A stretch of DNA of 64,000 bases from Pseudaquidulcibacter sp041917055. Its GTDB lineage: Bacteria > Pseudomonadota > Alphaproteobacteria > Caulobacterales > Aquidulcibacteraceae. A program made the position numbers and the translations under genes. The DNA lies in NCBI GenBank assembly GCA_041917055.1, contig JAYRYJ010000002.1, forward strand, positions 62,001 through 126,000, written 5' to 3'. Shown here piece after piece: positions 16,142-25,397 of the stretch. The first letter of the stretch is position 1, and each line of letters starts with the position of its first letter. The notes below the pieces were generated by a model. It was given only the letters and a program-made list of their open reading frames with translations, made no database searches and was not told the DNA's origin.

Positions 16142-19100
16142 AGTGCTTCCAATTCACCATATTGCTTAACCCATTCGCTTACCGCCAATGCGTCACGCGG
16201 GGTAATATCAGGATATTTTGCGTCTGCAGTCGATGGATCAAAATATTTCCAAGAGCGCGCACATTTTATGCCGCTGGCGCGCACAAATTCAACGCCGACA
16301 TTTTTTACGTCTTCGATTGTGAATGCGCCGTCAGGCGTGTTTTCACTCACAATCGAAATGCCGGACGTAATGCATAATTCCGCCAAATCTTCATCGCCCA
16401 ATGCCGCTTCAATATCGGCATTTTGCAAATATACAATCGGTGCGGCCTCTAATGATGACCCAATTTCTTTTGCGGCGCGTTTTAATTCCAATGCCCCGGT
16501 TACTACACGGCGCAAATCGCGTAATTTTGCCATACGCGCCAAAGCCGCCTCATTGCCCCATTCAGCAGGAATCTCTTCCCAAGACTGATGATGAATTGAA
16601 GGTGTATCAGGGTAAAGCGTCAAATATGCTTCTTCAGTCGTAAAAGGACAAATTGGCGCAAGCCAACCCAAAAAGCGCTTGAATAAAGCCGAAAGCACGG
16701 TTTGCGCCGACCGGCGTTTTAACGAATTTAGTGGGTCGCAATAAAGCGTATCTTTGCGCACATCAACATAGAATGCCGAAATATCCAAATTTGCAAAATC
16801 CAAAATCGCTGAAAGTGCGCGTTTGAAATCAAAATCGGCATAGGCAGCGCGAACCTCAATATCAACCACACTCGCGCGCGCCAAAACCCATTGTTCAAGG
16901 AACGGCAATTCACTATGTGAAACAGTATTTTCGGGCGCGAAATCCTTGATTGATGCCAACATATAGCGGATTGTATTGCGCAATTTGCGATAGGTTTCAG
17001 ATGCCTGGTCAATCATGGTTTTGCCAAGCGCTAATTCCTGCACATAATCGGCACTGGCAAATAGAACCCGCAGGATTTCAATGCCGTTTTTATTAGCAAT
17101 ATCTTGGGGTTCCATGCCATTGCCCAAGGATTTGGACATTTTGTGGCCTTTTTCATCGACCGTGAAACCATGTGTCCGCACCGCTTTATAAGGCGCACAA
17201 CCGCGAGTGGCGCAGCATTCAAGAAGTGAAGATTGGAACCATCCGCGGTGCTGATCCGTCCCTTCAAGATACATATCAGCGGGGCGCGGTAAAGTATCAC
17301 GGCTTTCAAGTACAAAAGCATGGGTTGAACCGGAATCAAACCAAACGTCCAAAATATCGTGGATTTGTTCGTAATCTTCGGCTTTGTATTTATTGCCTAA
17401 AAACTCCTGTGGATCATTGGCATACCAGGCATCGGCGCCGTCCTTTTCCATTGCCGCAATAATGCGGGCATTGACTTCATCATCAATCAAGACCTCATTA
17501 TTGGCTTTATCGACAAATAAAGACAAAGGCACGCCCCATGCTCGTTGACGCGAAATTAGCCAATCTGGGCGCTCACGCACCATTGTGGCAATGCGACCTT
17601 TATGGGTGTCGCCGCCCCAATCGGTGGCATCTATTTCCGCCAATGCCACTTGGCGCAGGGTTTTGCCGTTTAAAGCATCAACCGCTTTATCCATTGCAAT
17701 GAACCATTGCGGTGTGTTGCGGAAAATCAGAGGGGCTTTTGACCGCCACGAGTGCGGATATTGGTGTTTTAAACGCCCAAGTGCCAAAAGACAGCCGCAT
17801 TCTTTCAATGCTTCAATAACTCTTGGGTTTGCGTCGCCCTCTTTGCCGATTTCTTTGGGTGTGCCTTCAATTTTCATAATCAAAGCGCCTTCAAACCCCG
17901 GTGCTTCTTTCGTGAGGCGACCTTCTTCATCAACAGTGAACGGAATATCGGATTGTTTAAGGCCGGATTTCATCCAAACCAAATAGTCATCCGCACCATG
18001 CGAAGGCGCAGTATGAACAAAGCCCGTGCCGGCATCGTCGGTTACGTGATCACCTACAAGCATGGGGACGGGGAAGGCATAAGCCGCGTTCAATCCTTCC
18101 CCGTTTACGGGGAAGGGGGACCGCGCATCGCGCGGTGGATGGGGGCTTTCAGAAGGGAAGGCGGTGCTCGCAGACGCACCCCCACCACCATGCTGCGCAT
18201 GGTCCCCCTCCCCCGTAAACGGGGGAGGATTTACGGCGCTGTTCCAATCTTTCAAAGGATGCGCGCAAACAATTCCCGCAGGATTAACATCTTGAAGGCG
18301 CGTGAATTTTGCGACTTTTGCGCTTTGGAAAATGCCCTCTGCCAAGGCATCAGCCAAAACTAATCTATCGCCGATTTTGGCGAATGGAACGAATTCCAAG
18401 CCTTCTTCAATCGCCTCAATCTGATAAAGTCCATAGGCGATTTTTGGATTATAAGAAATCGCGCGATTTGCAGGAATAGTCCACGGGGTTGTGGTCCAAA
18501 TTACGACAAAGGCGTTTTCAGGGCCGCCGGAAACAATCGGAAACTTAACCCATATCGCAGGCGAGGTTTTTTCTTGGTATTCAACTTCGGCCTCTGCCAG
18601 GCTTGTGCGTTCAACCGGTGACCACATAACAGGTTTTGAACCGCGATATACAAGGCCGTTTTTGACCACTTTCAAAAATTCGGATTCAATCACCGCCTCG
18701 GCATGATAATTCATAGTCAAATATGGATTGTCGAAATCGCCGACAACACCCATGCGAACCCTATCGGTTTTTTGAATTTCAACCCATTTAGCGGCATATT
18801 CGCGACAGGCTTTGCGGAATTCGACCGCTGAAATATCCTTTTTATCGCGGCCTTTTGCGCGAAACTCTTCTTCGACTTTCCATTCAATCGGAAGGCCGTG
18901 GCAATCCCAACCAGGGATATAATCAACGTCATATCCCGCCATTTGCTTGGATCGAACCATAAAGTCTTTTACTATATTGTTCAAAGCATGACCAATATGC
19001 ATTGCGCCATTCGCATATGGGGGGCCATCATGCAAAACCCATTTTGGTCGCGCCTTTGAAGCCTCACGAATTTTCTTATATTCGGTTGTCGTGCCCCAAC

Positions 19101-19218
19101 GTGCAACAATCTCTGTTTCCTTTGCCGGAAGGCCCGCACGCATCGGGAATGGCGTGTCCGGAAGGAAGATTGTTTTTTTATAATCGTATTTTGGAGTTTT
19201 AACCTCTGATGCGCTCAC
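16138..19218 (-). CDS. ileS: Isoleucyl-tRNA synthetase with an in-frame repeat-derived insertion
   Basis: IleRS charges tRNA-Ile and edits Val-tRNA-Ile. The 1026-residue protein starts at GTG (19216-19218), has HIGH at 74-77 (PYANGAMHIGHALN), the CP1 editing domain with WTTTPWTIPAN and GTGFVHTAPSHG, KMSKS at 693-697 and a normal anticodon-binding domain. Residues ~329-377 (PPPFTGEGDH...RSPFPVNGEG) have no counterpart in the family: they lie between CAHPLKDW and YAFPVPMLVGDHVTDDAGTG and are encoded by a family A palindromic repeat. The frame is kept and all catalytic motifs are intact, so the enzyme is expected to work. It heads the ccmCDG unit. Confidence 0.97.
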   Translation of the reverse strand: MSASEVKTPKYDYKKTIFLPDTPFPMRAGLPAKETEIVARWGTTTEYKKIREASKARPKWVLHDGPPYANGAMHIGHALNNIVKDFMVRSKQMAGYDVDYIPGWDCHGLPIEWKVEEEFRAKGRDKKDISAVEFRKACREYAAKWVEIQKTDRVRMGVVGDFDNPYLTMNYHAEAVIESEFLKVVKNGLVYRGSKPVMWSPVERTSLAEAEVEYQEKTSPAIWVKFPIVSGGPENAFVVIWTTTPWTIPANRAISYNPKIAYGLYQIEAIEEGLEFVPFAKIGDRLVLADALAEGIFQSAKVAKFTRLQDVNPAGIVCAHPLKDWNSAVNPPPFTGEGDHAQHGGGGASASTAFPSESPHPPRDARSPFPVNGEGLNAAYAFPVPMLVGDHVTDDAGTGFVHTAPSHGADDYLVWMKSGLKQSDIPFTVDEEGRLTKEAPGFEGALIMKIEGTPKEIGKEGDANPRVIEALKECGCLLALGRLKHQYPHSWRSKAPLIFRNTPQWFIAMDKAVDALNGKTLRQVALAEIDATDWGGDTHKGRIATMVRERPDWLISRQRAWGVPLSLFVDKANNEVLIDDEVNARIIAAMEKDGADAWYANDPQEFLGNKYKAEDYEQIHDILDVWFDSGSTHAFVLESRDTLPRPADMYLEGTDQHRGWFQSSLLECCATRGCAPYKAVRTHGFTVDEKGHKMSKSLGNGMEPQDIANKNGIEILRVLFASADYVQELALGKTMIDQASETYRKLRNTIRYMLASIKDFAPENTVSHSELPFLEQWVLARASVVDIEVRAAYADFDFKRALSAILDFANLDISAFYVDVRKDTLYCDPLNSLKRRSAQTVLSALFKRFLGWLAPICPFTTEEAYLTLYPDTPSIHHQSWEEIPAEWGNEAALARMAKLRDLRRVVTGALELKRAAKEIGSSLEAAPIVYLQNADIEAALGDEDLAELCITSGISIVSENTPDGAFTIEDVKNVGVEFVRASGIKCARSWKYFDPSTADAKYPDITPRDALAVSEWVKQYGELEAL
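18091..18233. repeat. Palindromic repeat element, family A, copy 3, inside ileS
   Basis: The ends are AATCCTTCCCCGTTTACGGG... and its reverse copy ...CCCCGTAAACGGGGGAGGAT, each followed inward by GGGGGACC-GCGCATCGCGC-GGT or its counterpart ACC-ATGCTGCGCAT-GGT. This matches the end structures of the copies at 771-968 and 2228-2463, but the interior is shorter. Read in the ileS frame it gives about 48 codons without a stop. It shows the element can sit in a coding region, like the Rickettsia palindromic elements. Confidence 0.88.
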
Positions 19219-19293
19219 TTTATTGCCCTAAGCCTCTATAATTCACTCGGCTTAATAAAGAAATCGCCCATAAAAGCAAATATTTTCGGCAAT

Positions 19294-19330
19294 TTGACAT
19301 TTGATATAAATGTGATATCATATTTATATC
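19294..19330 (+). promoter_or_regulatory. Promoter and 28-bp palindromic operator of the SPFH operon
   Basis: TTGACA at 19294-19299 and TATCAT at 19316-19321 (16-bp spacing) make a good promoter. A nearly perfect palindrome GATATAAAT-GTGATATCAT-ATTTATATC covers 19303-19330, on top of the -10. The second gene downstream encodes a ribbon-helix-helix protein, a likely candidate to bind it. Confidence 0.65.
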
Positions 19331-19345
19331 AGTCAGGAGAGGCAA

Positions 19346-20224
19346 ATGACACAACAAAATATTTCACGCACCCAAGAACGGGGCGGTTTTTCAATTCCCG
19401 GCGTGCCGCTTTTTATATTATTTTTGGGCGCAATTATCGCCTCAATCATAATGTTCATTCTTAAAGAGAATGAATTTTATATATTCTTGGGCGTTTTGAT
19501 GGTGGTGCTTGGCGTTTTGGGTCTTTCGGGCTTTTATTCAATTCAGCCCAATGAGGCCGTCGCACTTCTGATGTTCGGTGAATATCAAGGCACTGATAGG
19601 GCGCATGGTTTGCGTTGGGTTTTCCCTTGGATTAGCCGCAAGAAAATCTCAATGCGCGTGCGTAACGTCACTTCCGATACTTTGAAAGTGAATGATAAAG
19701 ACGGTAACCCGATTGAAATCGCTGCAAACGTTGTTTGGCGCGTGAAAGATAGTGCGCAGGCATTGTTTGATGTCGATTCTTACGAAAGTTTCTGCCGAAT
19801 TGAAATTGATACAGCACTTCGCGATATTGCCGCCCATTATTCTTATGACCATGCGCATGAAGGTGAATTAACCCTTCGTGGTCACGCAGAAGAGGTGGCG
19901 GAATTATTGGGCGAACGCCTTAATGCGCGCCTTGAAATTGGTGGTATGATGGTCGATGAAGCGCGCATTTCGCACCTTGCCTATGCTCAAGAGATTGCAG
20001 GGGCGATGTTAAAACGCCAACAAGCACAGGCGGTTTTGGCAGCCCGTCAATTAATCGTCAACGGTGCGGTTGGCATGGTTGAACAGGCATTGCACCAATT
20101 ATCAGAACGCGGCGTCGTTGAACTTGACGAAGAACGCAAAGCGCAAATGGTTGCCAATCTTTTAGTGGTACTGTGTTCGGATAAAGACGCACAGCCGGTT
20201 TTGAATACAGGTTCTATTTATTAA
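19346..20224 (+). CDS. SPFH/band-7 domain membrane protein
   Basis: A 292-residue stomatin/prohibitin-type protein. Two membrane segments (about 20-42 and 47-68, VPLFILFLGAIIASIIMFIL and FYIFLGVLMVVLGVLGLSGF) are followed by the SPFH domain with YSIQPNEAVALLMFGEYQGT, GLRWVFPWISRKKISMRVRN and a C-terminal helical ERLNARLEIGGMMVDEARIS stretch. SPFH proteins form membrane microdomain cages. AGGAGAGG precedes the ATG. A ribbon-helix-helix gene starts 11 bases after its stop, a pairing seen in many proteobacteria. Confidence 0.9.
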   Translation: MTQQNISRTQERGGFSIPGVPLFILFLGAIIASIIMFILKENEFYIFLGVLMVVLGVLGLSGFYSIQPNEAVALLMFGEYQGTDRAHGLRWVFPWISRKKISMRVRNVTSDTLKVNDKDGNPIEIAANVVWRVKDSAQALFDVDSYESFCRIEIDTALRDIAAHYSYDHAHEGELTLRGHAEEVAELLGERLNARLEIGGMMVDEARISHLAYAQEIAGAMLKRQQAQAVLAARQLIVNGAVGMVEQALHQLSERGVVELDEERKAQMVANLLVVLCSDKDAQPVLNTGSIY

Positions 20225-20235
20225 TCAGGTGCGTT

Positions 20236-20418
20236 TTGGAAAAAAAGGCAAAAAAATCCTTTTTATTGCGAATTAATCCAAAGGTCATGGCGGCGGTCGA
20301 AAGGCTCGCCGCCACTGAACTTAGGTCCAGTAATGCACAGATCGAAATTCTATTGTCAGAAGCCTTGAGAAAGCGCGGAATAAATGCGCAAAACATGGAT
20401 GCTGACGAGACCTCTTAA
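20236..20418 (+). CDS. Arc-type ribbon-helix-helix DNA-binding protein
   Basis: A 60-residue protein, KKAKKSFLLRINPKVMAAVE then RLAATELRSSNAQIEILLSEALRKRG, which is the beta-strand plus two-helix pattern of Arc/MetJ-type dimers. It starts at TTG; the choice is supported by AGGTG six bases upstream and the absence of an earlier ATG. It follows the SPFH gene closely and probably regulates the operon through the palindrome over its promoter. No toxin gene is adjacent, so I do not call it an antitoxin. Confidence 0.82.
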   Translation: MEKKAKKSFLLRINPKVMAAVERLAATELRSSNAQIEILLSEALRKRGINAQNMDADETS

Positions 20419-20472
20419 CAATCAATTAACCAAATCTTTGCAATGCTTTTACCTTCTCAATAAGGTGTATTC

Positions 20473-21699
20473 TTGAAAGCAAGATTAATCCACGGACTAT
20501 TGGTTTTTTCTTATATCGCATCGGGCATAGGTATCGGTGCGCTTGCTTATACGCGCTTTGATTATTCGATTGTCATTTCATTTTGTTTGGGCGCAATTTT
20601 TGCCATTGCCTGTGGCCTTTTGCACATTGCTTTAGCGCCGCAGAAAGCAAGAATACCGAAAGAAGTTCAAGAACGCATCGAGGCGCGATTTGAGACGCTA
20701 CGCGAAAAAATTGCCACTCAACAAGCGGAATTATCGCGTTTCAAAGAAGAAGTTATTGACGACGCCCGTGTGCGCGAAGAAAAAATCACCAATGAATTGA
20801 AGGATTTGGCAATCGGCATCGCCCAATTTGCGCACCGCGCACAAATGGCCCATGTCCAAACCAATGCCGCGCCAAAACGTTCCGAACGTTCATTGATGAA
20901 TAGCGTCAAAGATGCAATCGACCAAAATCGGGTTGAACTTCATTTACAGCCAATTGTGACTTTGCCGCAAAGACGTGTGTCTTTCTATGAATGCTTCACC
21001 CGCCTTCGCGATAATGGCGGCAATTTGATTTTGCCGGGTGAATTTTTGCGCGTTGCCGAAACTTCGGGCATGGTTTCGGAAATCGATAATATGCTCTTGT
21101 TAAAAAGCGTTCAATTGGCGCGCAAAATGATTAAGCGCGATCGCCGCATTTCTCTATTCTGCAATTTATCGCCAACTAGTCTAGCAGACGAAGGCTTTTT
21201 TGGACAATTTATTGAATTTTTACGTGAAAACCGCGATTTGACGGGTTCAATCATTTTCGAACTTACTCGCGATGCTTTTGACCGCCTTTCTATGAGTGCC
21301 GAACGCAATATGGGGCGCATGTTTGATTTAGGTTATCGCTTTTCTATCGATAGATGCGATTCGATTGATTTGGATTTGCGTAAATTGGAACGCATGGGCG
21401 TGCGCTATGTTAAAATTGCGGGCGACAGATTGGTTTCACAATTATTGAAAGAAGGCATTCGCCCAATAACCGGCCTTGCGCGCGAATTTGAGGCTGAAGA
21501 TGTCGCATCATTATTTGCGCGTTACGGCGTTGATTTAATTGCCGATAGGGTTGAAAACGAAAGAACTGTTGTCGAAATTCTTGAATTAGATTTAGGCTTT
21601 GCACAAGGCAATCTTTTCGGCGTTCCACAATCAGAGGCCGAATTAATGGCAAAAACTGACGATTTTGGCACTGCCAATCTTAGACGTCACGTTGGCTAA
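20473..21699 (+). CDS. Membrane EAL-domain protein with degenerate EAL motif, TipF-like
   Basis: A 408-residue protein with two N-terminal membrane helices (~5-24 and 30-55), a coiled coil (~60-115, RIEARFETLREKIATQQAEL) and a C-terminal EAL domain (~150-395). The signature EAL is replaced by ECF in VSFYECFTRLRD, and other metal ligands of active phosphodiesterases are weak, so it probably binds rather than cleaves cyclic di-GMP. The architecture is that of Caulobacter TipF, which positions the flagellum. The start is TTG with AAGGTG upstream. The TipF assignment is by architecture, not alignment. Confidence 0.78.
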   Translation: MKARLIHGLLVFSYIASGIGIGALAYTRFDYSIVISFCLGAIFAIACGLLHIALAPQKARIPKEVQERIEARFETLREKIATQQAELSRFKEEVIDDARVREEKITNELKDLAIGIAQFAHRAQMAHVQTNAAPKRSERSLMNSVKDAIDQNRVELHLQPIVTLPQRRVSFYECFTRLRDNGGNLILPGEFLRVAETSGMVSEIDNMLLLKSVQLARKMIKRDRRISLFCNLSPTSLADEGFFGQFIEFLRENRDLTGSIIFELTRDAFDRLSMSAERNMGRMFDLGYRFSIDRCDSIDLDLRKLERMGVRYVKIAGDRLVSQLLKEGIRPITGLAREFEAEDVASLFARYGVDLIADRVENERTVVEILELDLGFAQGNLFGVPQSEAELMAKTDDFGTANLRRHVG

Positions 21700-21791
21700 A
21701 TCTGTGATAATTAATAGGTCTGCCCCTAATCTCTCACTTTTTTATTGTTGCGTCTGATAGACATGATATAAGCCTCGAAAAGAGGTGTAAA

Positions 21792-22391
21792 ATGCATCAC
21801 AGACTATCCTTCTTCACTTTTGCCGCTTCGCTTTGTCTTGCTTTTGTTTTTTCGCAAAATGCATTCGCCGAAGCGCCAAATCTTAAGCCTTTGACCGAAG
21901 TCTCTGCGCCCAAAAAAATCAAAATCATTCCAATGACCAAGCCCGAAAAACTCAAGGCACTTCGGGATTTTGGTATGAATAAAAATCCCGCGAGTTTTGG
22001 TAAAACGCAGAGTTCGTCGGTCGCCGAGCCTGGAAATCAAAAATTCTTTGGCTTTAATATCGCCCAATCTTCATATGTTAATTTCAAAGACAATACTGCG
22101 ATGTTGCGCCAGAGAAGTCCGGGTGGCGGAATCGTTTCAACTGTCGAAATCGTTTTTTCCATTCCCAAAAACAATGCGGCGCTTATCTCATGTAGTGTTT
22201 CGAACGCAGACGAATACTATTTGAAATCGATTGCTCAACCGGAAATCAAAGTCTATCCTGTTAATAGCAAAATCACTTACGTCACCCAGCCAACCGCATG
22301 GGATAGGAACGAATTAATAAGACTGGAAGCCGGAAAGGGTTCAAATCTTTGGCTATTCCACGGCTGCGAAATGACACCTGTCAAATATTGA
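21792..22391 (+). CDS. Secreted protein of unknown function
   Basis: A 199-residue protein with a clear Sec signal peptide (MHHRLSFFTFAASLCLAFVF then SQNAFA, cleavage about residue 26). The mature part has a basic, proline-containing linker and then a beta-rich C-terminal half (GFNIAQSSYVNFKDNTAMLR, FSIPKNNAALISCSVSNADE) with a Cys pair (SCSV...HGCEM) that could form a disulfide. I do not recognise a family. AGAGGTG precedes the ATG. It stands alone between the EAL gene and the HAD gene. Confidence 0.75.
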   Translation: MHHRLSFFTFAASLCLAFVFSQNAFAEAPNLKPLTEVSAPKKIKIIPMTKPEKLKALRDFGMNKNPASFGKTQSSSVAEPGNQKFFGFNIAQSSYVNFKDNTAMLRQRSPGGGIVSTVEIVFSIPKNNAALISCSVSNADEYYLKSIAQPEIKVYPVNSKITYVTQPTAWDRNELIRLEAGKGSNLWLFHGCEMTPVKY

Positions 22392-22433
22392 CCAATCCTT
22401 GCGCCTTTTTGCTTTTGCATCTAAAGGGGCGGA

Positions 22434-23288
22434 ATGACAGTCTCTTTAATATCTGCTTTTTCCGAAATTTCCCAAAATTATGAAACTGTTTTTTGTGATG
22501 TTTGGGGCGTTATTCATAATGGGCGCGCCCAATTCCCAGATGCAACCAAGGCATTGCGCGAATATCGTCAAAATGGCGGTAAAGTGATTTTAATTTCCAA
22601 TTCACCACGCCCTTGCGACCTTATTCCACCGCAATTATTGGGCATGAATATTGGCAATGATATTTATGATGCCATTGTAACTTCGGGTGATGCGACCATA
22701 ATGGAAGCGCGCAAATATGGAAAAAAAGCCCTTCGCCTTGGGCCACCGAAAGATGACGAATTTTTCGGTCGCATTGGCGTTGAATATGTTGCAATCGAGG
22801 AAGCGCAATTTATTGTCTGCACCGGCCCGCGTGACGATTTAAACGAAACCGCAGAATCATATCGCGGCGAATTGCGCGAAATGGTATCACATAATCTTCC
22901 ATTCATTTGCGCAAATCCCGACAAAATGGTGCAACACGGTGACAAGATTATTCCATGCGGCGGCGCACTTGCCGATATTTATGAGGAATTGGGCGGCAAA
23001 GTCATTATGGCAGGAAAGCCTTTCGCGCCGATTTATGAAATGACCCGCGCCAAAGCACGCGAAGTATTGGGGCACGACATTGCAGACAATAAAATCCTTT
23101 GTATCGGTGACGGATTAAAAACAGATGTTTTGGGCGCGAATAATCAGAATCTAGATTGCCTATTTGTTGCCGACGGCATTCATGCAGCCGATTTAATGGA
23201 AAATGGTGTGCTTGATGTCGCTAAAACTAATAATTTTCTCGCGACCCATTCATTAAGCGCCAAATTCGCAATGGCGGGGTTTTCATAG
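22434..23288 (+). CDS. HAD-superfamily subfamily IIA hydrolase, TIGR01459 type
   Basis: The 284-residue protein has HAD motif I as FCDVWGVIHNGRAQFPDA (DVWG, with Asp nucleophile), motif II VILISNSPRP and motif IV GDGLKTDVLGANNQ, with a IIA cap between. This matches the TIGR01459 group, widespread in alphaproteobacteria and related to NagD and glycerol-phosphate phosphatases. The substrate is unknown. Its stop codon overlaps, tail to tail, the end of the PPC-repeat gene by six bases. Confidence 0.88.
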   Translation: MTVSLISAFSEISQNYETVFCDVWGVIHNGRAQFPDATKALREYRQNGGKVILISNSPRPCDLIPPQLLGMNIGNDIYDAIVTSGDATIMEARKYGKKALRLGPPKDDEFFGRIGVEYVAIEEAQFIVCTGPRDDLNETAESYRGELREMVSHNLPFICANPDKMVQHGDKIIPCGGALADIYEELGGKVIMAGKPFAPIYEMTRAKAREVLGHDIADNKILCIGDGLKTDVLGANNQNLDCLFVADGIHAADLMENGVLDVAKTNNFLATHSLSAKFAMAGFS

Positions 23289-25223
23289 TTTCGGCGGTGT
23301 TTCCAAAACATCAGGCTGAACCGGTAGTGGATCAAACGGTTTTTCGACACTAAGTTTCAAGGTGAAGTCGCCGATTGAATCGGTATTATTGGAATAGACA
23401 CGAATTATTTGCACGCCGGCGGATTTTGGTTTCCAGGTGATTTTCGCATTGCTACCGCCGCCGCCATCGTCATTGGTTTGGAACTTATCATCGGCCTCTT
23501 CGCTTGCTTTGATACCAAGCGCTATGTCAAAGGCGGTGGAATTAGCCTCAATAATATAGGTTTTGTCAGTTTCGGCGACAAAGGAATATAATAAATATGG
23601 CAATGCATTTTGGTCGAAACGTGGGCTTTTTTCGTTAAACTGACCCTTTGTCTCGCTATCGGCAAAAATAATTATTGGCGGTGGTGGCGGCGGTAATGGC
23701 CCTATTAATTTGGTTTTTAGGCTGAATTTTCCAAAATCACTTGCGTATGCGGTGCGCGCCAAAATCGTGTAATCTTTGGTTTCAGGGGCAAGAAAGCGGA
23801 TTTTTGCATTTTTGCCATCACCCGAATCATCATCAATTTTATTGGCAGCAAAACCCTCATCTGTGAAATTACCGATTTCTAGAAATGGATCGAGATTTTC
23901 ACCCGAAATTTCGTTTGAAATCATATTAATTTCAATCAATTGCCCCTTTTCAAGGGAAATTGAATAAGGCCTGTAAAGATTATTCTCAAATAAACGCGTG
24001 CCGTTTTCGTCCAATGTGCCCTTTATTTCACTGCCAAGATTTATTTTTTGCGGCATTGTCGGTGATAGGCGCGTGATTTCTTTGATTTCAAGTGTGAAAT
24101 CACCGGATTGGGAGAATGCGTATTTTTTGTTTCCCTCGGCAGGTGAAATTCGAACTAAGTATTCGCCGCTTTTTTCGGGGCTAAAAGCCAAAAAGGAATT
24201 GGATTTACGCCCGCCGTCATCGTCCTGCGCCAATTCAATAAAATCTTGATTTGCACCGCGAAGGCCAATTTGGGTTTTAATGTCAAAGGCTTTGGATCTT
24301 GCGTCAATGAAATAATTTTTGTCGCCGATTAATGAAACTGCAAATTCTTTGCCAATTGATTTGTCCCCGCGCGACATAATCGTGTCACTGATGCCAAGGT
24401 TTTCTTGGTTCAATAGTCCGATTTTGATGCGTGGCGGAATTAGAAGGTTTTCGACATAGGTTTGCGCCAATAATTGAAATTTTCCGGTTTTGCCTTCTTT
24501 GGCCCTCACAAAAATCTTGTGTTTACCGTCGATATTGGGATTATAAATTATGCGTGCATTTTTGCCCGCACCGGTGTCATCATCGATAACTTTGGTAATT
24601 GTATTGTTCTGCGATTGCGGCGACTGTAATTCCAAAATCGAATCAAAATCGAAGGAATTCATTTCAATCAGGGTTTTTTGACCTTTTTTCAAACCAATTT
24701 CGAACAATTCGAAAAAATCGCCATTATCATCGCTTACGTCCAATTCGCCCAATTCACCATTTTTTATTTTTCCCAATTCAAGGGATTGAGGAATTAGAAT
24801 TGGCATTTCAGAAATATTGAAACTTATGTCAAAGGCCCCGATAGATTCGGCGGAAATGGTATTTATTCTAACGATATAAATGCCGCTTTGCTTGACTTTC
24901 ATGCGCGCCAAAACTTCATCATTTGCTTTGTCATAAGCAAAGATACAAGTGCCGCAGGTTTCACCGCCCTTTATGTCGCCGATATTTATGATTGGGTGAA
25001 AGACCTTGGAACTTGCCTTAACTTCCAATCTTGTGCCTTCTTCGAGTGAAACCGCGAATAATTTATAGGGCGTGGCATCGATTGCCATCTTCGCATCGGT
25101 TGCGACCAATTCGCTTGAAAAAATACTACCGGCCTCGGCAAAGCCGCCCCTATCATTCGCCTCTGCCTTTAGTGGGAAGACAAAAGGCACAAACGCCAAA
25201 CCGATTTTCAAAGCGAAATTCAT
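23283..25223 (-). CDS. Exported protein made of PPC (pre-peptidase C-terminal-like) repeats
   Basis: A 646-residue protein with a signal peptide (MNFALKIGLAFVPFVFPLKA) followed by about five tandem beta-sandwich units of ~115 residues. Units end in Asp/Gly-rich strands: DDDTGAGKNARI, DDDGGRKSNSF, DDDSGDGKNAKI and NDDGGGGSNAKI, each followed by a YTIxARTA/YLVRIS-like strand, the bacterial PPC pattern. No protease or other catalytic domain is attached, so it is probably a periplasmic or surface binding protein. A short proline-rich tail ends it. Confidence 0.82.
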   Translation of the reverse strand: MNFALKIGLAFVPFVFPLKAEANDRGGFAEAGSIFSSELVATDAKMAIDATPYKLFAVSLEEGTRLEVKASSKVFHPIINIGDIKGGETCGTCIFAYDKANDEVLARMKVKQSGIYIVRINTISAESIGAFDISFNISEMPILIPQSLELGKIKNGELGELDVSDDNGDFFELFEIGLKKGQKTLIEMNSFDFDSILELQSPQSQNNTITKVIDDDTGAGKNARIIYNPNIDGKHKIFVRAKEGKTGKFQLLAQTYVENLLIPPRIKIGLLNQENLGISDTIMSRGDKSIGKEFAVSLIGDKNYFIDARSKAFDIKTQIGLRGANQDFIELAQDDDGGRKSNSFLAFSPEKSGEYLVRISPAEGNKKYAFSQSGDFTLEIKEITRLSPTMPQKINLGSEIKGTLDENGTRLFENNLYRPYSISLEKGQLIEINMISNEISGENLDPFLEIGNFTDEGFAANKIDDDSGDGKNAKIRFLAPETKDYTILARTAYASDFGKFSLKTKLIGPLPPPPPPIIIFADSETKGQFNEKSPRFDQNALPYLLYSFVAETDKTYIIEANSTAFDIALGIKASEEADDKFQTNDDGGGGSNAKITWKPKSAGVQIIRVYSNNTDSIGDFTLKLSVEKPFDPLPVQPDVLETPPKL

Positions 25224-25397
25224 TGTCCTAGTTTAGTTTAATTCCCAACATAAAGACAATAGGACATTTTCGATAATTCACGCCACAGATTTTCACTTAA
25301 CTCATAATTCTTAATTCTTAATTCCCATGCCCCCCATCAGCCGTTCTGACTTGAAAAACCATCTATGCGCATCTAAATAGAGGCGAAGGAAAAAATT

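Noticed and set aside
18091..18233. ileS disrupted by a repeat (pseudogene)
   Set aside because: The frame is open throughout and all catalytic motifs on both sides are intact.
20236..20418. Antitoxin of a toxin-antitoxin pair
   Set aside because: The ribbon-helix-helix gene has no toxin partner; it is coupled to an SPFH gene instead.
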